A stretch of 64,000 bases of DNA from Sphaerolaimus hirsutus (GCA_964036195.1 OZ038453.1:17645206-17709205), one strand, 5' to 3'. Positions 10,501-20,315 are shown, counted from the first letter of the stretch. Notes: generated by a model not told the origin, from the sequence alone. Numbers and translations are program-made.

Positions 10501-10792
10501 CCAAAATCGCGTACACAATGTCAGCTACTGCGTTGCTCACACACAGGTGGAAATAAGTCGATGAAAATTTCGCCTTGTAAATAATCAATACACAGGCTAC
10601 ATAAAAATAGAATGCGCAGGATGCGTAAGTTAGAAATGAGCCAGTAATTGTGATAATTGATTTTATCAACCATATGTCACTACCATTTTCTTCCGATTGG
10701 CCCAGTGATAGATTATGGTAGGACGCATTTGATATGTTTGACGAATTCATGTCCATGTGCATATTTATAGCGCGGATAATAAATGTAGGCAT
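7257..10792 (-). CDS. Seven-transmembrane chemoreceptor-like GPCR, six visible exons
   Basis: Joining the minus-strand exons 10792-10463, 9514-9392, 8933-8841, 8758-8593, 7931-7820 and 7592-about 7257 gives one continuous frame with seven hydrophobic helices (residues about 41-72, 80-108, 112-141, 161-180, 199-231, 255-273 and 290-315). Every junction is GT-AG and phases agree (0, 0, 0, 1, 2). The N-terminus, starting at ATG 10792-10790, has five N-x-S sequons. Helix 2 has N-x-x-x-D (N87, D91); helix 3 ends GINRLM in place of DRY; helix 7 has N-P-Y (307-309), followed by a Cys-rich segment that may be palmitoylated. The usual helix-3 disulfide Cys is not seen. The pattern resembles nematode serpentine chemoreceptors; the exact family is unassigned. 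The 3' end is uncertain because the frame runs on into a transposon. Confidence 0.8.
7820..7931 (-). CDS. 7TM receptor exon 5: loop 3 and helix 6
   Basis: The acceptor TTTTTTACAG is strong and the donor GTAGTT follows the AG at 7821-7820; 112 bases, starting in phase 1 and ending in phase 2. In this phase it reads a basic loop with T-R-K, then helix 6 (KLLIIGCVLCFFLTLSVIT). The longer open frame in another phase is a shadow. Confidence 0.75.
8244..8413. mobile_element. hAT-like MITE, GGCGCC type (intronic)
   Basis: Ends are TAGTGATGGAATGGCGCC and, as complement, TAGTGATGGAAAAGCGCC. It is flanked by 8-bp duplications matching at 7 of 8 bases (ATAACCAC at 8236-8243, ATAGCCAC at 8414-8421). The interior is filled with GGCGCC and GGCGCT words. 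It lies in the receptor intron between exons 4 and 5. An 8-bp duplication with TAG-starting ends is characteristic of hAT elements. Confidence 0.8.
8593..8758 (-). CDS. 7TM receptor exon 4: extracellular loop 2 and helix 5
   Basis: The acceptor TTGCAG precedes TTG at 8758 and the donor GTGAGT follows at 8592; 166 bases, starting in phase 0 and ending in phase 1. It encodes an extracellular loop with an N-A-S sequon and helix 5 (LAVNLYSDVTYAAL onward), followed by basic residues R-A-R. Confidence 0.76.
8841..8933 (-). CDS. 7TM receptor exon 3: helix 4
   Basis: The acceptor TTTCAG precedes CTG at 8933 and the donor GTAAAG follows at 8840; 93 bases, 31 codons, phase 0 at both ends. It encodes a charged loop-2 start (LISLEKSK) and helix 4, which contains H-W-T-G; a Trp here is typical of helix 4. 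Confidence 0.78.
8989..9350. mobile_element. TA-flanked CCGTATT element in receptor intron 2
   Basis: TA-CCGTATTTCCTCGAATTAC on the left and CGACGAAATATGG-TA on the right. The arms hold repeated TTATTCAAGGGGGG and TATTTCGAGGGGGG words with long G runs. It fills most of the intron between exons 2 and 3. Confidence 0.7.
9392..9514 (-). CDS. 7TM receptor exon 2: helix 3 with GINRLM motif
   Basis: The acceptor TTGCAG precedes GAT at 9514 and the donor GTAAGT follows at 9391; 123 bases, 41 codons, phase 0 at both ends. It encodes helix 3 and the start of intracellular loop 2. The G-I-N-R-L-M at the inner end of helix 3 takes the place of D/E-R-Y, then T-K-P follows, as in several nematode receptor families. 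Confidence 0.8.
9829..10206. mobile_element. Foldback element in receptor intron 1
   Basis: A 378-bp near-palindrome. The outer arms start TGATACGCACACGTGCCC and end in the complement. Inner repeats of TCAAGTGATTTTCAGATATG occur in both orientations four times around the centre. No clear target duplication. Non-coding. Confidence 0.7.
10270..10450. repeat. CTCGAG-version CAGAGTTGTT-family interior
   Basis: Contains GTACTCGGGTAC, ACTCGAGTACACGTATTTTT and GGAGGAAACGTAAATG words that match the array at 3703-3832. No intact ends seen. It lies at the 5' end of receptor intron 1 and slightly overlaps the exon 1 donor region. Confidence 0.45.
10463..10792 (-). CDS. 7TM receptor exon 1: N-terminus, helices 1 and 2
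   Basis: Runs from the first ATG (10792-10790) to a GAG codon followed by the donor GTAATT; 330 bases, phase 0 at the end. It encodes a short extracellular N-terminus with five N-x-S sites, helix 1 (WLIKSIITITG onward), the FHLCVSNAVADI motif in helix 2 and the first extracellular loop. An upstream non-coding or coding exon cannot be excluded. Confidence 0.78.
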
Positions 10793-11151
10793 TGATTGAT
10801 TCGTGGATTTAGACGATGATTGCCTGTTTTGAGGTCAAATGTATATTACTTATTTACAATTTGATACACAACTTTGAAATTTACAATAAAATCTACACCG
10901 TATTTTGAATATCTGCATATTCTACCGCAGAATTACTATGCCAACAAAAACAATCAAACACCATGATCACTCAAAAAATAACCCGTTTCTATGCGAAAAA
11001 AGAGACAACAAAAATTCACACCATTCATTGTAAAAAAAACTAAAACAGATGAAAACGTTCTCAAAGAACTTATATACTATTCGATTACCTATGCTTAACG
11101 AAGGCAAACCATCCGAAAAAAGTCTATAAATTGTGTGTGTTGTTACATAAT
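10793..11151. other. Sequence upstream of the receptor gene
   Basis: Presumed 5' flank of the minus-strand receptor. It is AT-rich; I see no clear TATA box, initiator or further exon that I would defend. Confidence 0.35.
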
Positions 11152-11352
11152 GGCCCTGCGCACACTAGTTTTCACACGAAATTTCGAAAACTCATAGATG
11201 AGCTTTGAACGCGTTTGAGTTTTCCACAACGAGTAATTGTTCAACTCCGTCAACTGTAGTTGACGGCCACGTCATTGTAGAAAACTTAAATGCGTTCTAA
11301 GCTGATTTGTGAGTTTTCGAAATTTGGTGTGAAAACTAGTGTGCGCAGGCAC
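11152..11352. mobile_element. Palindromic GGCCC-CACACTAG MITE
   Basis: Left end GGCCCTGCGCACACTAGTTT, right end AAACTAGTGTGCGCAGGCAC; the arms continue through TTTCACACGAAATTTCGAAAA on the left. The centre holds CAACTGTAGTTG. Same family as 56725-56969 and 60159-60403. AAT flanks both sides. Confidence 0.72.
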
Positions 11353-11471
11353 AATGAGTCAACACGTGTGACACGCAACGTTAATTCAATGAACGACTGC
11401 AGCTGAGCCAGCGCTCGAGAGCCAAAAAGAACAAATTTTTTGCAAATTACAGACAAGTGGCAAGTGGCAAC

Positions 11472-11790
11472 TAGTGATGGAAAAGCGCCATGGCGCTAGC
11501 ACCAAAGGAAAAAGCTGGCGCCTGGCGCTTTTGGCGCTAGACGCTATTTTGCTGTGGCGCCATTGGCGCTTGGCGCCATACCCATAAAAAGCGCTATTGC
11601 GCTTTTGGCGCTTGGCGCTACTGTTGCCTGGCGCCAGGAACAAAATGCTTCGCGCTGGCGCTTGGCACTAGCGCCAAAGCAATAAGCGCCATGGTTCTTC
11701 TGGCGCTTGGCGCATGGCGCTGGGGTTCGGAAAAGCGCCATGGCGCTTTTGGCGCTTGGCGCCGAAGTCCTGGCGCTTTTTCCATCACTA
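11472..11790. mobile_element. hAT-like MITE, GGCGCT type, perfect 8-bp TSD
   Basis: Begins TAGTGATGGAAAAGCGCC and ends with GGCGCTTTTTCCATCACTA. GTGGCAAC flanks both sides exactly (11464-11471, 11791-11798). The interior is a dense array of TTGGCGCTTGGCGC-like words in both orientations. Open frames across it are products of the repeat. Confidence 0.92.
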
Positions 11791-11799
11791 GTGGCAACT

Positions 11800-12197
11800 G
11801 ACACTGACACATACATGGAATCATTTTGACACCGACACATGTAACGGGTATCTTCCAAATTTTATTGGATAATTTCGTGATGTGAATAGATGACATGTTC
11901 TGGAGAGGAAATTCCAACCAACCTTACATGTTTAAATACAGCTAAATGTTATAAATAGGCCACATGCCAAAAAAATTGGAGGGTGAACCATTTAAAATGC
12001 TAGTAACTTATGATGTGAAAAAGTACAGTTTAAATGCTGTAGTGCCTCATTTAAAATGCTACTGTGCTACAGGTTATATTTTATAGGTTATTTATACTAT
12101 TGGACGTTTGCTCTTCTAAAAACGAACAACCAATTTAGTTTTAAAGCAAACATTCACTAGTGTCGTATACCAAGTTGATTGAACTTATTTTGTAGTA
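11800..12197. other. Unassigned stretch
   Basis: Contains a weak pair of CATTTAAAATGCTA words around 11990-12060 but no definable element or exon. Confidence 0.35.
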
Positions 12198-12205
12198 AGT
12201 TCAAT

Positions 12206-12529
12206 TAGGGATGGCCAGGGTTTTTTTCAAAGGTTTTTTTATCAAAAAAAACGTTTGATTTAAAAAAACCCGACCATCGAAACAGTTTTTTGTTCATAAA
12301 AAAACTCAGCCAAGATTTTTAGTACTAAGCACTAGGTATTTTGCATTTTCTTGCATTGTATAACATCACAAAGTACTGTCACCGGGTCTTATATACCTGT
12401 ATATGTTGACTCATAACCATATCTGGGAGCTTTTGAAAAAAAAGGTTTTATTTGAAAATAAAAGAGTGTTTTTGAAAAAAACGTTAAAAAACCATGTCGT
12501 TGAAAAACAACCTTTTTCGGCCATCCCTA
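12206..12529. mobile_element. hAT-like MITE, TAGGGATGGCC ends, perfect 8-bp TSD
   Basis: Ends TAGGGATGGCCAGGGTTTTT and, as complement, TAGGGATGGCCGAAAAAGG. AGTTCAAT flanks both sides (12198-12205, 12530-12537). The interior has AAAAAAACG and GGTTTTTT words and the shared segment GGGAGCTTTTGAAAAAA, also present in 16417-17067, 27775-28456 and 37121-37889, which links these elements. Confidence 0.92.
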
Positions 12530-12703
12530 AGTTCAATCAACTACTACACTACTCTATGATATTCAGAAACTTAATTATTTATTCTATCATCACAATGACC
12601 TATCAAGATAGAGGGGTTTCGTAGATTTGTACCCTTGGGGCCAGATTCCATGCGAGTGAGTAATCTATGCCCTACATGCTTCGCAAAGTAAAATGTTTAT
12701 ATA

Positions 12704-13249
12704 CCGTATATCCTTGAATAAGACCCCAGGGGCGTTTTTATTTCGTCAGAGGTTTTTTTTGGGGGGGGGGAGTTATTCAAGGGGGGGTACTATTCAAGGG
12801 GGGGGGGAGTTATTTTTTCCTCAGAACTTCCAGGAAAACTTTCACTTTATTCATTGTTTGTATGCATTCCGTCAACACATCTAATGCAGAAAAGCACCAG
12901 TTCAACAAGAACAAAAACAACGTACGCCGGCCGTAGGCTAACATTCTTTTGTATTTTTCGTTTCACACACCAAACCCCATTTGCATTCGATGAATCAGCC
13001 CAGACATAGCTTTTTTCTGTTTGTCTCGTTTTCATTGTCGTGTGTTGTATACCGATCGTTTCACCCAGAGGGGGGACTTATTCAAGAGGGGGGTGTTATT
13101 CAAGGGGGGCGTTATTTTTTCCTCACCTGGCCAAGAGGGGGGTGTTATTCAAGGGGGGGGCGTTATTTTTTCCACACCTGGCCAAGAGGGGGGTGTTATT
13201 CAAGGGGGGGGGGTATTATTCAAGGGGGGTCTTATTCAAGGATATACGG
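12704..13249. mobile_element. TA-flanked CCGTAT element, TTATTCAAGGGGGG type
   Basis: TA-CCGTATATCCTTGAATAAG and CTTATTCAAGGATATACGG-TA are near-perfect inverted ends. The right arm has at least six tandem TTATTCAAGGGGGG-like units; the left arm has three. The 12840-13070 centre is unrelated AT-rich sequence. ORFs here derive from the repeat. Confidence 0.78.
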
Positions 13250-13578
13250 TAAAACGATTTTCGAGAAAAACGAGAGTGAGCATGAATTCACGCGTGCACA
13301 ACAATACAAAAAAATTGAAAAGAATGTGAGTAATGCAAGATAGCCAAAGATTCGAAAACTACCCCAAAAGATACGAAAATTCGAAAACTAAATTCAAGGT
13401 TCGAAAACTATATAGGGAAAAATGCGAAAATTCGAAAAGTCATTTGAGAAAAAACACATAAAAATTTAAATACTTTTTTCCAGGGGGGTTAGCCATCGTT
13501 AGTAATGCCTGAAAAAATGAAAAAAGGGAAAGTTTGGCAGATTAACAGGAACCTTTCCGTCACCAATATCCGTCACCA
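13250..13578. other. Unassigned stretch with TTCGAAAA words
   Basis: Several spaced GATTCGAAAACTA-like words occur between 13340 and 13450, similar to words at about 29960-30060 and 30205-30240. No gene and no clear ends. Confidence 0.35.
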
Positions 13579-13733
13579 ATTTCATGTGTCATGTAAAAGA
13601 CCCTGTAAAATTTCATGTGTCATGTAAAAGACCCTGTAAAATTTCATGTGTCATGTAAAAGACCCTGTAAAATGTCAGGTGTCATGTAAAAGACCCTGTA
13701 AAATTTCATGTGTCATGTAAAAAACCCTGTAAA
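13579..13733. repeat. Tandem repeat, 31-bp unit, five copies
   Basis: Five head-to-tail units containing TTTCATGTGTCATG and AAAAGACCCTGTAAA with few substitutions. It is followed by TATCCAAATATTATG words also found at 29050-29240 and 50100-50280, so it appears to be a locally amplified piece of the TGTCAAATGTCATG repeat family. Confidence 0.85.
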
Positions 13734-13859
13734 ATGTGAGGTGTATCCAAATATTATGTTTTTATATCCAAATATTATGTTTTTGTATACGAAAAATGAT
13801 ATTAGGTTACACATGACGCTTTATAAAGTCTTATACAGGGTCTGGGAGCAAAACGAGTG

Positions 13860-14260
13860 ATTATATGGTAAATGAAAAATTCTCCCATTGAGCTCCACCG
13901 CCACCGCACGACACACGTGCTTCTGAAGTGTTTACAAGCACCTGAGATTTATCCCGCTCTTTCCCTAACTGGCTTACCCGTCAGACATACGTCACGTCTC
14001 TTGACAAAACATGCCAGTTAAAACAACTGGGGGGATATAGTCAGTTGACAATTATGGATTATTAGTAGAGAGACCGGAACTAAGCTTTGACAGAATAGCT
14101 ACACAGTTGCGCAGACATATATTATACATGAATATGATTACCTAGGTAGAATTAGGGGTCTTGTAGATTTGCACCCCTGCGTGAGTGAGTTTTTCAAGCA
14201 GATATTGTAGGTAGATTTGGAGAATGGAGGTCCAGATGACAGTGGTCAAAATTTGATGGA
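13860..14260. other. Unassigned stretch
   Basis: A slightly GC-richer block (13880-14030) has CCACCGCCACCGCACGACAC and TCTTTCCCTAACTGGC, but no splice-supported exon was found on either strand. Confidence 0.35.
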
Positions 14261-14267
14261 TAAATAG

Positions 14268-14752
14268 CAGAGTTGTTAGAATTACTGAACTTTGAAAAAA
14301 AGTACATGTAAGTGTAAGTATTTCTTTTTTACTCACCAAGAAGTATAGAAAATGTAAAATACTTTTTTTTACTCATACGCATGCGTAAATGTGAGTAAAA
14401 TACTTTTTTCCCCGGGAAAATGTAAAAAGGAGCACTTTTCCCCCGGAAAATGTAAAAGCTACTACTTTTTTACATTTGAGAGTGAGTTTTACACTGGAAG
14501 ACCTAATGGATCTCGTTTTTTAGTGATTTTTTAGTCTTTTTTTAGAAAAATTATATGATTTCTTCAAAATTTTCTTATTTTAGCAACAGAAAATTGTGAT
14601 TTTAGCAACAAAAATACATTTTCTCTGTACGCGTGTACTTTCAAAATGTACGCGTAAAAGTGAGTACATTACTTTTTAGAAATATAAATTTAAATGTATT
14701 TACCGCGTACGCGTGTTTTTCGAGTAAATGTACGTACATTTTAACAACTGTG
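14268..14752. mobile_element. hAT-like element, CAGAGTTGTT family, CGCG core, perfect TSD
   Basis: Begins CAGAGTTGTTAGAATTAC and ends ATTTTAACAACTGTG. ATAAATAG flanks both sides (14260-14267 and 14753-14760). The interior consists of GTAAAAGTGAGTAAAATAC words and ACGCGTGTACTTTCAAAA with GTACGCGT, the CGCG version of the family core. No coding capacity. Confidence 0.92.
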
Positions 14753-14779
14753 ATAAATAGCTGAGCGGCACCTGGAGTG

Positions 14780-14935
14780 ATTCCCAGACCCTAGAAAGTG
14801 TAAAGTAAAGTGTCAAATGTAAAATGTCAATCAAAAAAAAAATTAGTAGTGAACTTTGCATGATAATTGACACTTTGCATGACACTTTACATGATATTTG
14901 ACATTAAAAATGGCAACTAAATGTCTGCTCCCAGC
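14780..14935. repeat. TGTCAAATGTAAA-type repeat
   Basis: Starts near CCCAGACCCTAGAAAGTG and ends near CTCCCAGCCCTG. The interior has GTGTCAAATG and its complement. Same family as 28910-29370 and 49985-50390. Confidence 0.5.
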
Positions 14936-15215
14936 CCTGATAAATTTACTTTATATGGAACCTATACAATTTTGACTTTCAGATGTCAGCGTCCCACATG
15001 AACACATTTACACTAGCGTGCAGGATAGTTGGGACTGTGCGTGCTTCAGGATAAACTTTGCCAAAATTTCAAAACGTTGAATGTGCACAATGTTTGGATA
15101 CCATTGGTGGGTACTGTGGGCTGTTGTCTACATGTGCCCGGGATGACCAGCCCTCAAGTCTGTATGTGCATATATTCTTAGTGCAGTAACTAAATTCACT
15201 CAGTTTCTTTGTGTT

Positions 15216-15420
15216 TCAGAATAGTTGGGACTTTTCTTGTTTTGGCCAGTAGCTGCCTAGTATCATATTTTTAGACTGTATCCAATACCTACATTCATTT
15301 TTAAACCAAATTTTCCATCTGGGAACTGCCTGCTTGTGTTCCTGAGCTTTGTGAGCAGCAAGGAACATTCTGAGCATGAACAGTTTTGCATCCATTGCCA
15401 GCCACTTAGAAATGGAGGTA
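15216..15420 (-). CDS. Weak exon candidate, helical basic segment
   Basis: On the minus strand an open frame to a stop at 15216 reads a plausible amphipathic segment (KWLAMDAKLFMLRMFLAAHK) followed by basic residues. A possible acceptor lies near 15405 and a possible donor GTAGGT near 15293. Codon composition is more balanced than in neighbouring repeats. No family recognised; it may be chance. Confidence 0.18.
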
Positions 15421-16271
15421 GGTACACTAGTCTGTGTGGCTATTTGGTGTATAAATTTGAGATTTTGTCGTTGCTCTATTGATGAAAAAACTTGGCTCAA
15501 CTCTCAATATGTAATGTGCAAGTATTTTGTATGGGAAACAAGATGGAAGTTTAAAGTGATTGGACTAATTTTTGATTGGAAAGAGATATTGAAACAAATT
15601 TTGTTGCATATGAATTCTGGCTGTCTAAAGTATATAATAGCATGCTCAAAAATTCTTTATGTTGGAAACCATATCATTTAAATCAGCATAAAATTTTTAG
15701 ACACCTCTGATAAGTTTGAAGTGCTATAACTTTTGATTGGAAAGAGATATTTAACTCATTTTTATGTTAATTCTCGATGTCCAAAGTATATGATAGCAAG
15801 TTCAAAAAATATATTTTTTTTTCGTGTTTAAAAACTGGGTCAAATCGGCATACGGAATTTAGACATCACTAATCTGACAACAAGAATGGCATCTTCGGGT
15901 TTTGCCAATCATTTTATGTGTTGAACGAGCCAAATCAGCCCAGAAATGGTAGAGTTATCAAGCTTCAAATTCAATCATGCAGATTGGCTATTTTTGTAGT
16001 TTTATCTTTTATAGACCCCCCTTATCTTGGGCATGGGGGATTATTTGAGCAAACGAAAATTTTCAGTCATAGCTCTGACCTCGAACCCCAACATCATCAT
16101 CAACAACAACATCAAATTTGTCAAGGTTCAATGGAGAGGGAAGCAACAAAAGTTTGATGGACCCGCAGCCCCCCCATTTCTCTATGGTGAAAAGTCCCAA
16201 CCTTTCCGCACCGTATTGTATTACTATTTGTCCCCACTTCCTCTACTATTCTATCCCACTTCCCTACAATG
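15421..16271. other. Unassigned stretch
   Basis: Contains two related halves with GATTGGAAAGAGATATT (about 15577 and 15735) and CATCATCATCAACAACAACA near 16090. The block 16015-16110 resembles 18510-18600 inside another element (CCCCCxTTATCT, GGGGGAxTATT). No gene supported. Confidence 0.4.
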
Positions 16272-16279
16272 CGTGGAGC

Positions 16280-17654
16280 TAGGGTTGGAAAAAAAACCGA
16301 TTTTTTTATGGCCACACTTTTTTTAAATCGATTTTTTTAATAAAAATCGATTTTTTTAATAAAAATGGCTGGGGTCAAAATTAGTCCCACTTCTCTCAAA
16401 AATCACCTCTGATGGTTAGGGTTGGAAAAACGTGTTTTTTTAATGCCATGTTTAAAAAAACAAACAATGTATTTTTTAATTTTAAACGTTAAAAAAACAC
16501 GTTTTTTTAAAAGCTCCCATATATGGCCTTGTGTGAACATATATAAGTATATCAGACAAGTGGAAAAACTCTGTGATGTTATATATAACCATATAATGGC
16601 TGTGGAGCCATGGGATAGCATTATAAGTGGTGATTTGTGTCAAAAATGACCATTTTTTGTCTACATGTTTCTATATTGCGTTATAGTCCAGTGTTTGTGC
16701 CTTCAAGTGAAGTTTGGCACGGAATAGTGATCAAACAAGGTTATAAAAGGAGGTTGTTACTTTGGGAGTGATGTTACACACATGGAAGCACATTACCTGA
16801 ATATTATATACTACAGCAACATATGACGGATTATTAACCCATGGTAGCAGATAGAAATAGATGCTTTGATACTAAAAATGCCACAAAACCAATGAAAAAT
16901 ACCGCCAATGTCAATTTGTGTGTGAAATTGCACGCTTGCATGTAAAAAATTTACAAAATGCATAGCGCTTACTACTAAAATTTTTGGCCAATGTGTAAAA
17001 AAAACGTTTCAGACATCGTGTTTAAAAAACGTTTTAAAACATTTTAAAAAAACATCGGCCAACCCTACTGATGGTAAATAAAGCCATATAAATTGATAGC
17101 CAGTGCATACTTATGCTTTGTGTCGTAATGTAAGTACTGTAGAGTTATGGAATAGCTTGAAAGTCAGTTATTTTGAAATTTAAAAGTGATAAATTTGTAA
17201 TATTTGCTGTATGAATTGCCTTTCATCGACCATTCACACTTTTGTTCACAGAAATTGCATGTTCTTGTTGAGAACACAATATTAATCATCATGGAAGTGA
17301 ACATGGATGCACTTTCATTCATGTTTGAAAACCCATATCATAACTATGTATACTTCCCACAACAATGCTCAGACCACATTACATGCTTAAAATCACACAG
17401 AAACGGGATGCTACACCACCAAATTTGCTGTAAAATTCATTTATAAAGCAATGGGTGGTGTATTCAGTATTGCTTGCATGAAACTGCGCGATCGCACGCG
17501 AAGTTTTTGCATTCTACCTACTACCTAGTGCATGAGTATCAAAAAAAATTTACCAGCGATTTTTTATAAACAAAATCGGTCAAGGGGTTGCGATTTTTTT
17601 AAAGAAAAAATCGGATTAAAAAAAATCGGTTAATAAAATTGTTTGTCAACCCTA
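16280..17654. mobile_element. hAT-like element with a second hAT-like element inside, perfect TSD
   Basis: Begins TAGGGTTGGAAAAAAAACCG and ends TTTGTCAACCCTA. CGTGGAGC flanks both sides (16272-16279, 17655-17662). The arms repeat AAAATCGATTTTTTTAA words. Another complete element (16417-17067) sits near its left end. The remaining interior, 17076-17560, has no recognisable transposase. Confidence 0.92.
16417..17067. mobile_element. Nested hAT-like element, perfect TSD
   Basis: Begins TAGGGTTGGAAAAACGTG and ends CATCGGCCAACCCTA. CTGATGGT flanks both sides (16409-16416, 17068-17075). Sub-terminal words are TTAAAAAAACG and GTTTTTTTAA. It carries the CCATATATGGCCTTGTG and TAATGGCTGTGGAGCC landmarks shared with 37121-37889. 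It inserted after the outer element 16280-17654. Confidence 0.92.
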
Positions 17655-17899
17655 CGTGGAGCTATCAACTTATTGCTCGAGATTTTTTAAAACATGTTCC
17701 AAAAGTGTCAAAATGTGACACTTAAAAGTGTGGCAAGTGAAGTTGGAAAAAATCTTCAAATGTGTAGCAAAATACATAAAATACTTTTAAAATAGCTGGG
17801 AAAACATAAACGTAATTTTTTGAGAAGTATACAGTTATTGTATAGGCAGGTAACCATTGAAGAAAGGTAGATTTTTGGTATGTGATAGTGTTGTTTTTC

Positions 17900-18230
17900 A
17901 TCATATAAAACTAGGGCACGAACTCGATTCAAATGAACTGAAGGCTAAAAATAGGTGCCAAAAGACTCGACTCGACCAAGGTTGCCTGACTTGACTCGAA
18001 ATGTGAGCAAATTTCGAGTTGGGGTGCCTAATTGAATCATGTTCAAAACAAACAATTTTTTAAAATTTTTAACTTTATAAAAAACGTTTCAATATATTTA
18101 CTTCATGCCATTGCTTTGTTCATTGCACATTTTTTTAACTGCAATATTTTTTAAACACTACAGCTACATTTGCAACTTGATTGATACAGTTTGATTCAAC
18201 ATTTTTGCATTTGAAAACATCCTTCGTCGA
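17900..18230. repeat. GACTCGACTCG-type hAT-like end fragment
   Basis: TAGGGCACGAACTCGATTC begins a short region with AAGACTCGACTCGACC, TTGACTCGAAATG and similar words to about 18010, matching the arms of 36922-37960. No matching right end was found, so it is a solo or degraded end. Confidence 0.5.
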
Positions 18231-18238
18231 CTTGTCAG

Positions 18239-19289
18239 CAGAGTTGTTCAAAGTACTGAACCTTTTAAAAGTAAATGTAATTGTAAAGTAGTTTTATTTT
18301 ACGCACACATGCGTACAGAAAACAAAGTACAGGGATGGGCATTTTCAGTTACCGCTGGAAAAACGCGATAGCTTGAGCTACGGTTGAGCTATCGCAGTGA
18401 AATTTTAGCACAATAGAGTAGACTCCATAGGACACCTATTCTGAAGTTTGCAACCCAAACGGCCACATTTTGGGTGAGTTGTGGAACACACAGTTTTTAG
18501 TGTAATTTTGTGACTTGACCCCCGTTATCTCAGGACTGGGGGACTATTCGAGAAAAACAAAGAATTTGGGTGTAGCCCAGACCCCAAACCCCAACATACT
18601 CAAAGGGCATCCAAATCGGCCAATGTACGACAGAATGGGACAACACCAAAGACCGGTGACCCCCCCCCCCCTCAAATGCCACCCTCGATTTATCCTATGG
18701 GTGACGCCTAGTCACAAAATTACACTAAAAACGGTGTGTTCCACTACTCACCCAAAATGTGGCCGTTTGGGTAGCAAACTTCAGAATAGGTGTCCTATGG
18801 AGTCTACTCTATTGTGTTAAAATTTCACTGTGATAGCTCAACCGTAGCTCAAGCTATCGCGTTTTTCCAGCGGTAACTGAAGATGCCCACCCCTGTATTT
18901 TATTTTTACTTTTACACTGCGTAAAAGGTGAGTAAAATACTTTTTCCCAGAGAAAACGTAAAAATGAGTATTTATTTCTCACAAAGTATTCTCACAAAAA
19001 TAATGTAAAAATTGGTGTGTTTTTGAATTTTTACTCTGAAATACATCAAGGATGTGTGTTTTTTGCTCCTGATAAGTATTTCTTAGGAAAATATCCTCTG
19101 TTTGTCACTTTCTGTCTGGCAAAATGACAGTTTCTGTCCCTTAAATACGTTTTCTGTACTCGCGTACTTTCAAAAAGTACGCGAGTATGTGAGTACCGGT
19201 ATTTTTTCGGGAGGAAACGTAAACGTATTTACGCAGTACGCGAGTATACGTATTTACCGAGTAAATGTAAATACGTTTTAACAACTATG
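18239..19289. mobile_element. hAT-like element, CAGAGTTGTT family, CGCGAG core, perfect TSD
   Basis: Begins CAGAGTTGTTCAAAGTACTG and ends GTTTTAACAACTATG. CTTGTCAG flanks both sides (18231-18238, 19290-19297). Words near the right end are GTACTCGCGTAC and GTACGCGAGTATAC. A separate foldback (18330-18895) is inserted in the left part. Confidence 0.92.
18330..18895. mobile_element. Long-arm foldback inside the hAT-like element, TA-flanked
   Basis: The ends CAGGGATGGGCATTTTCAG and, as complement, CAGGGGTGGGCATCTTCAG continue into arms of about 175 bp that include GCGATAGCTTGAGCTACGG. TA directly precedes and follows the element, consistent with a TA duplication. The centre (18505-18710) has C-rich sequence and no gene. 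Confidence 0.78.
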
Positions 19290-19297
19290 CTTGTCAG

Positions 19298-19890
19298 CCA
19301 GCAATCTTTGAGTTGCGTCTGCGTGCGATCGGGGCCAGTTGACATTTGGCGTCCTTGTCAACTAAATAGTGTGTAAAAGCCATAGGCTTAATTGCGCAAG
19401 TGGAGAGTAAAGTCAAGTTGTATAATGGTAATCGGTAAAAAATTTAATTGTGGAAAGTCGACTAAAAAGCAAATGTAAATATCAACTGACAAATACAAAT
19501 ACATAAATCTGTAAATGAAAATTTTTATGTTTATAAATTTTACTGATATTTACTTGACTTCACACACTTCAATACCACTTGTCTCAACAGTTCTAAGCAC
19601 TCTTGAGTTTTTGAGCACTTGTAAGCACTTTCTAAGCACATTTGTGTCATTATTACGTTCGATTTGAACTACTTAACTTACCTACATTATTTGAAGTATG
19701 TTTTTATTGCCTGCTAAAATTGAATCTACTGTGGAATGTTCAACGTTGGTTTCTTACGTCACACAAATTTTGTTATACTTAATTGATGATTAACGCATAA
19801 TGTTTCTCAATCAAATTCACCGGTCGTAATGAAATGTATTTAATTGAAAAAATCACCTTTGAGGTGACCTTTGTACAAAACTATAGTAAA
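19298..19890. other. Unassigned stretch
   Basis: Contains one arm of a CAGTTGACATTTGG / GTCAACTAAATAGTGTGT MITE at about 19330-19378 and otherwise AT-rich sequence without a supported gene. Confidence 0.4.
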
Positions 19891-19897
19891 TAACATA

Positions 19898-20315
19898 CCG
19901 TATTTCCTCGAAATACCCCCCCCCTCGTTCTACCCCCCCCCCTCTCGGGACACTATGAAACAATCACACCCCACCCTCGAAATACCCCCCCCCCCAAATT
20001 GAGTGTAAAGGGAACGTACATGACAATAACTGTAGTTTGTGTTCTGTGTAATGCAGAACACACGTTAAAACAATGTTGGTGTCACGTTAGAACAGTGTAC
20101 ATACCACCTACATACTAATATTAGTCTACAGAACCTTATAAATAGCGGTTTTTGTTGCATTTTTCGACGTCTGCGTACGTTTCAGATGACAATTTTGTAC
20201 TTGGTTTTCAAAAATTTTCTTGTGAAATAATAACCCCCCCCCTCGAAATACCCCCCCCCCTCTCGGGACCACTATGAAACAATCACCCCCCGGGGGGTAT
20301 TTCGAGGAAATACGG
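19898..20315. mobile_element. TA-flanked CCGTATT element, CGAAATACCCC type
   Basis: TA-CCGTATTTCCTCGAAATAC on the left and TATTTCGAGGAAATACGG-TA on the right. Each end is followed by three blocks of TCGAAATACCCCC with long C runs, and both arms also share CACTATGAAACAATCA. The centre (20010-20220) is AT-rich and non-coding. Confidence 0.78.
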
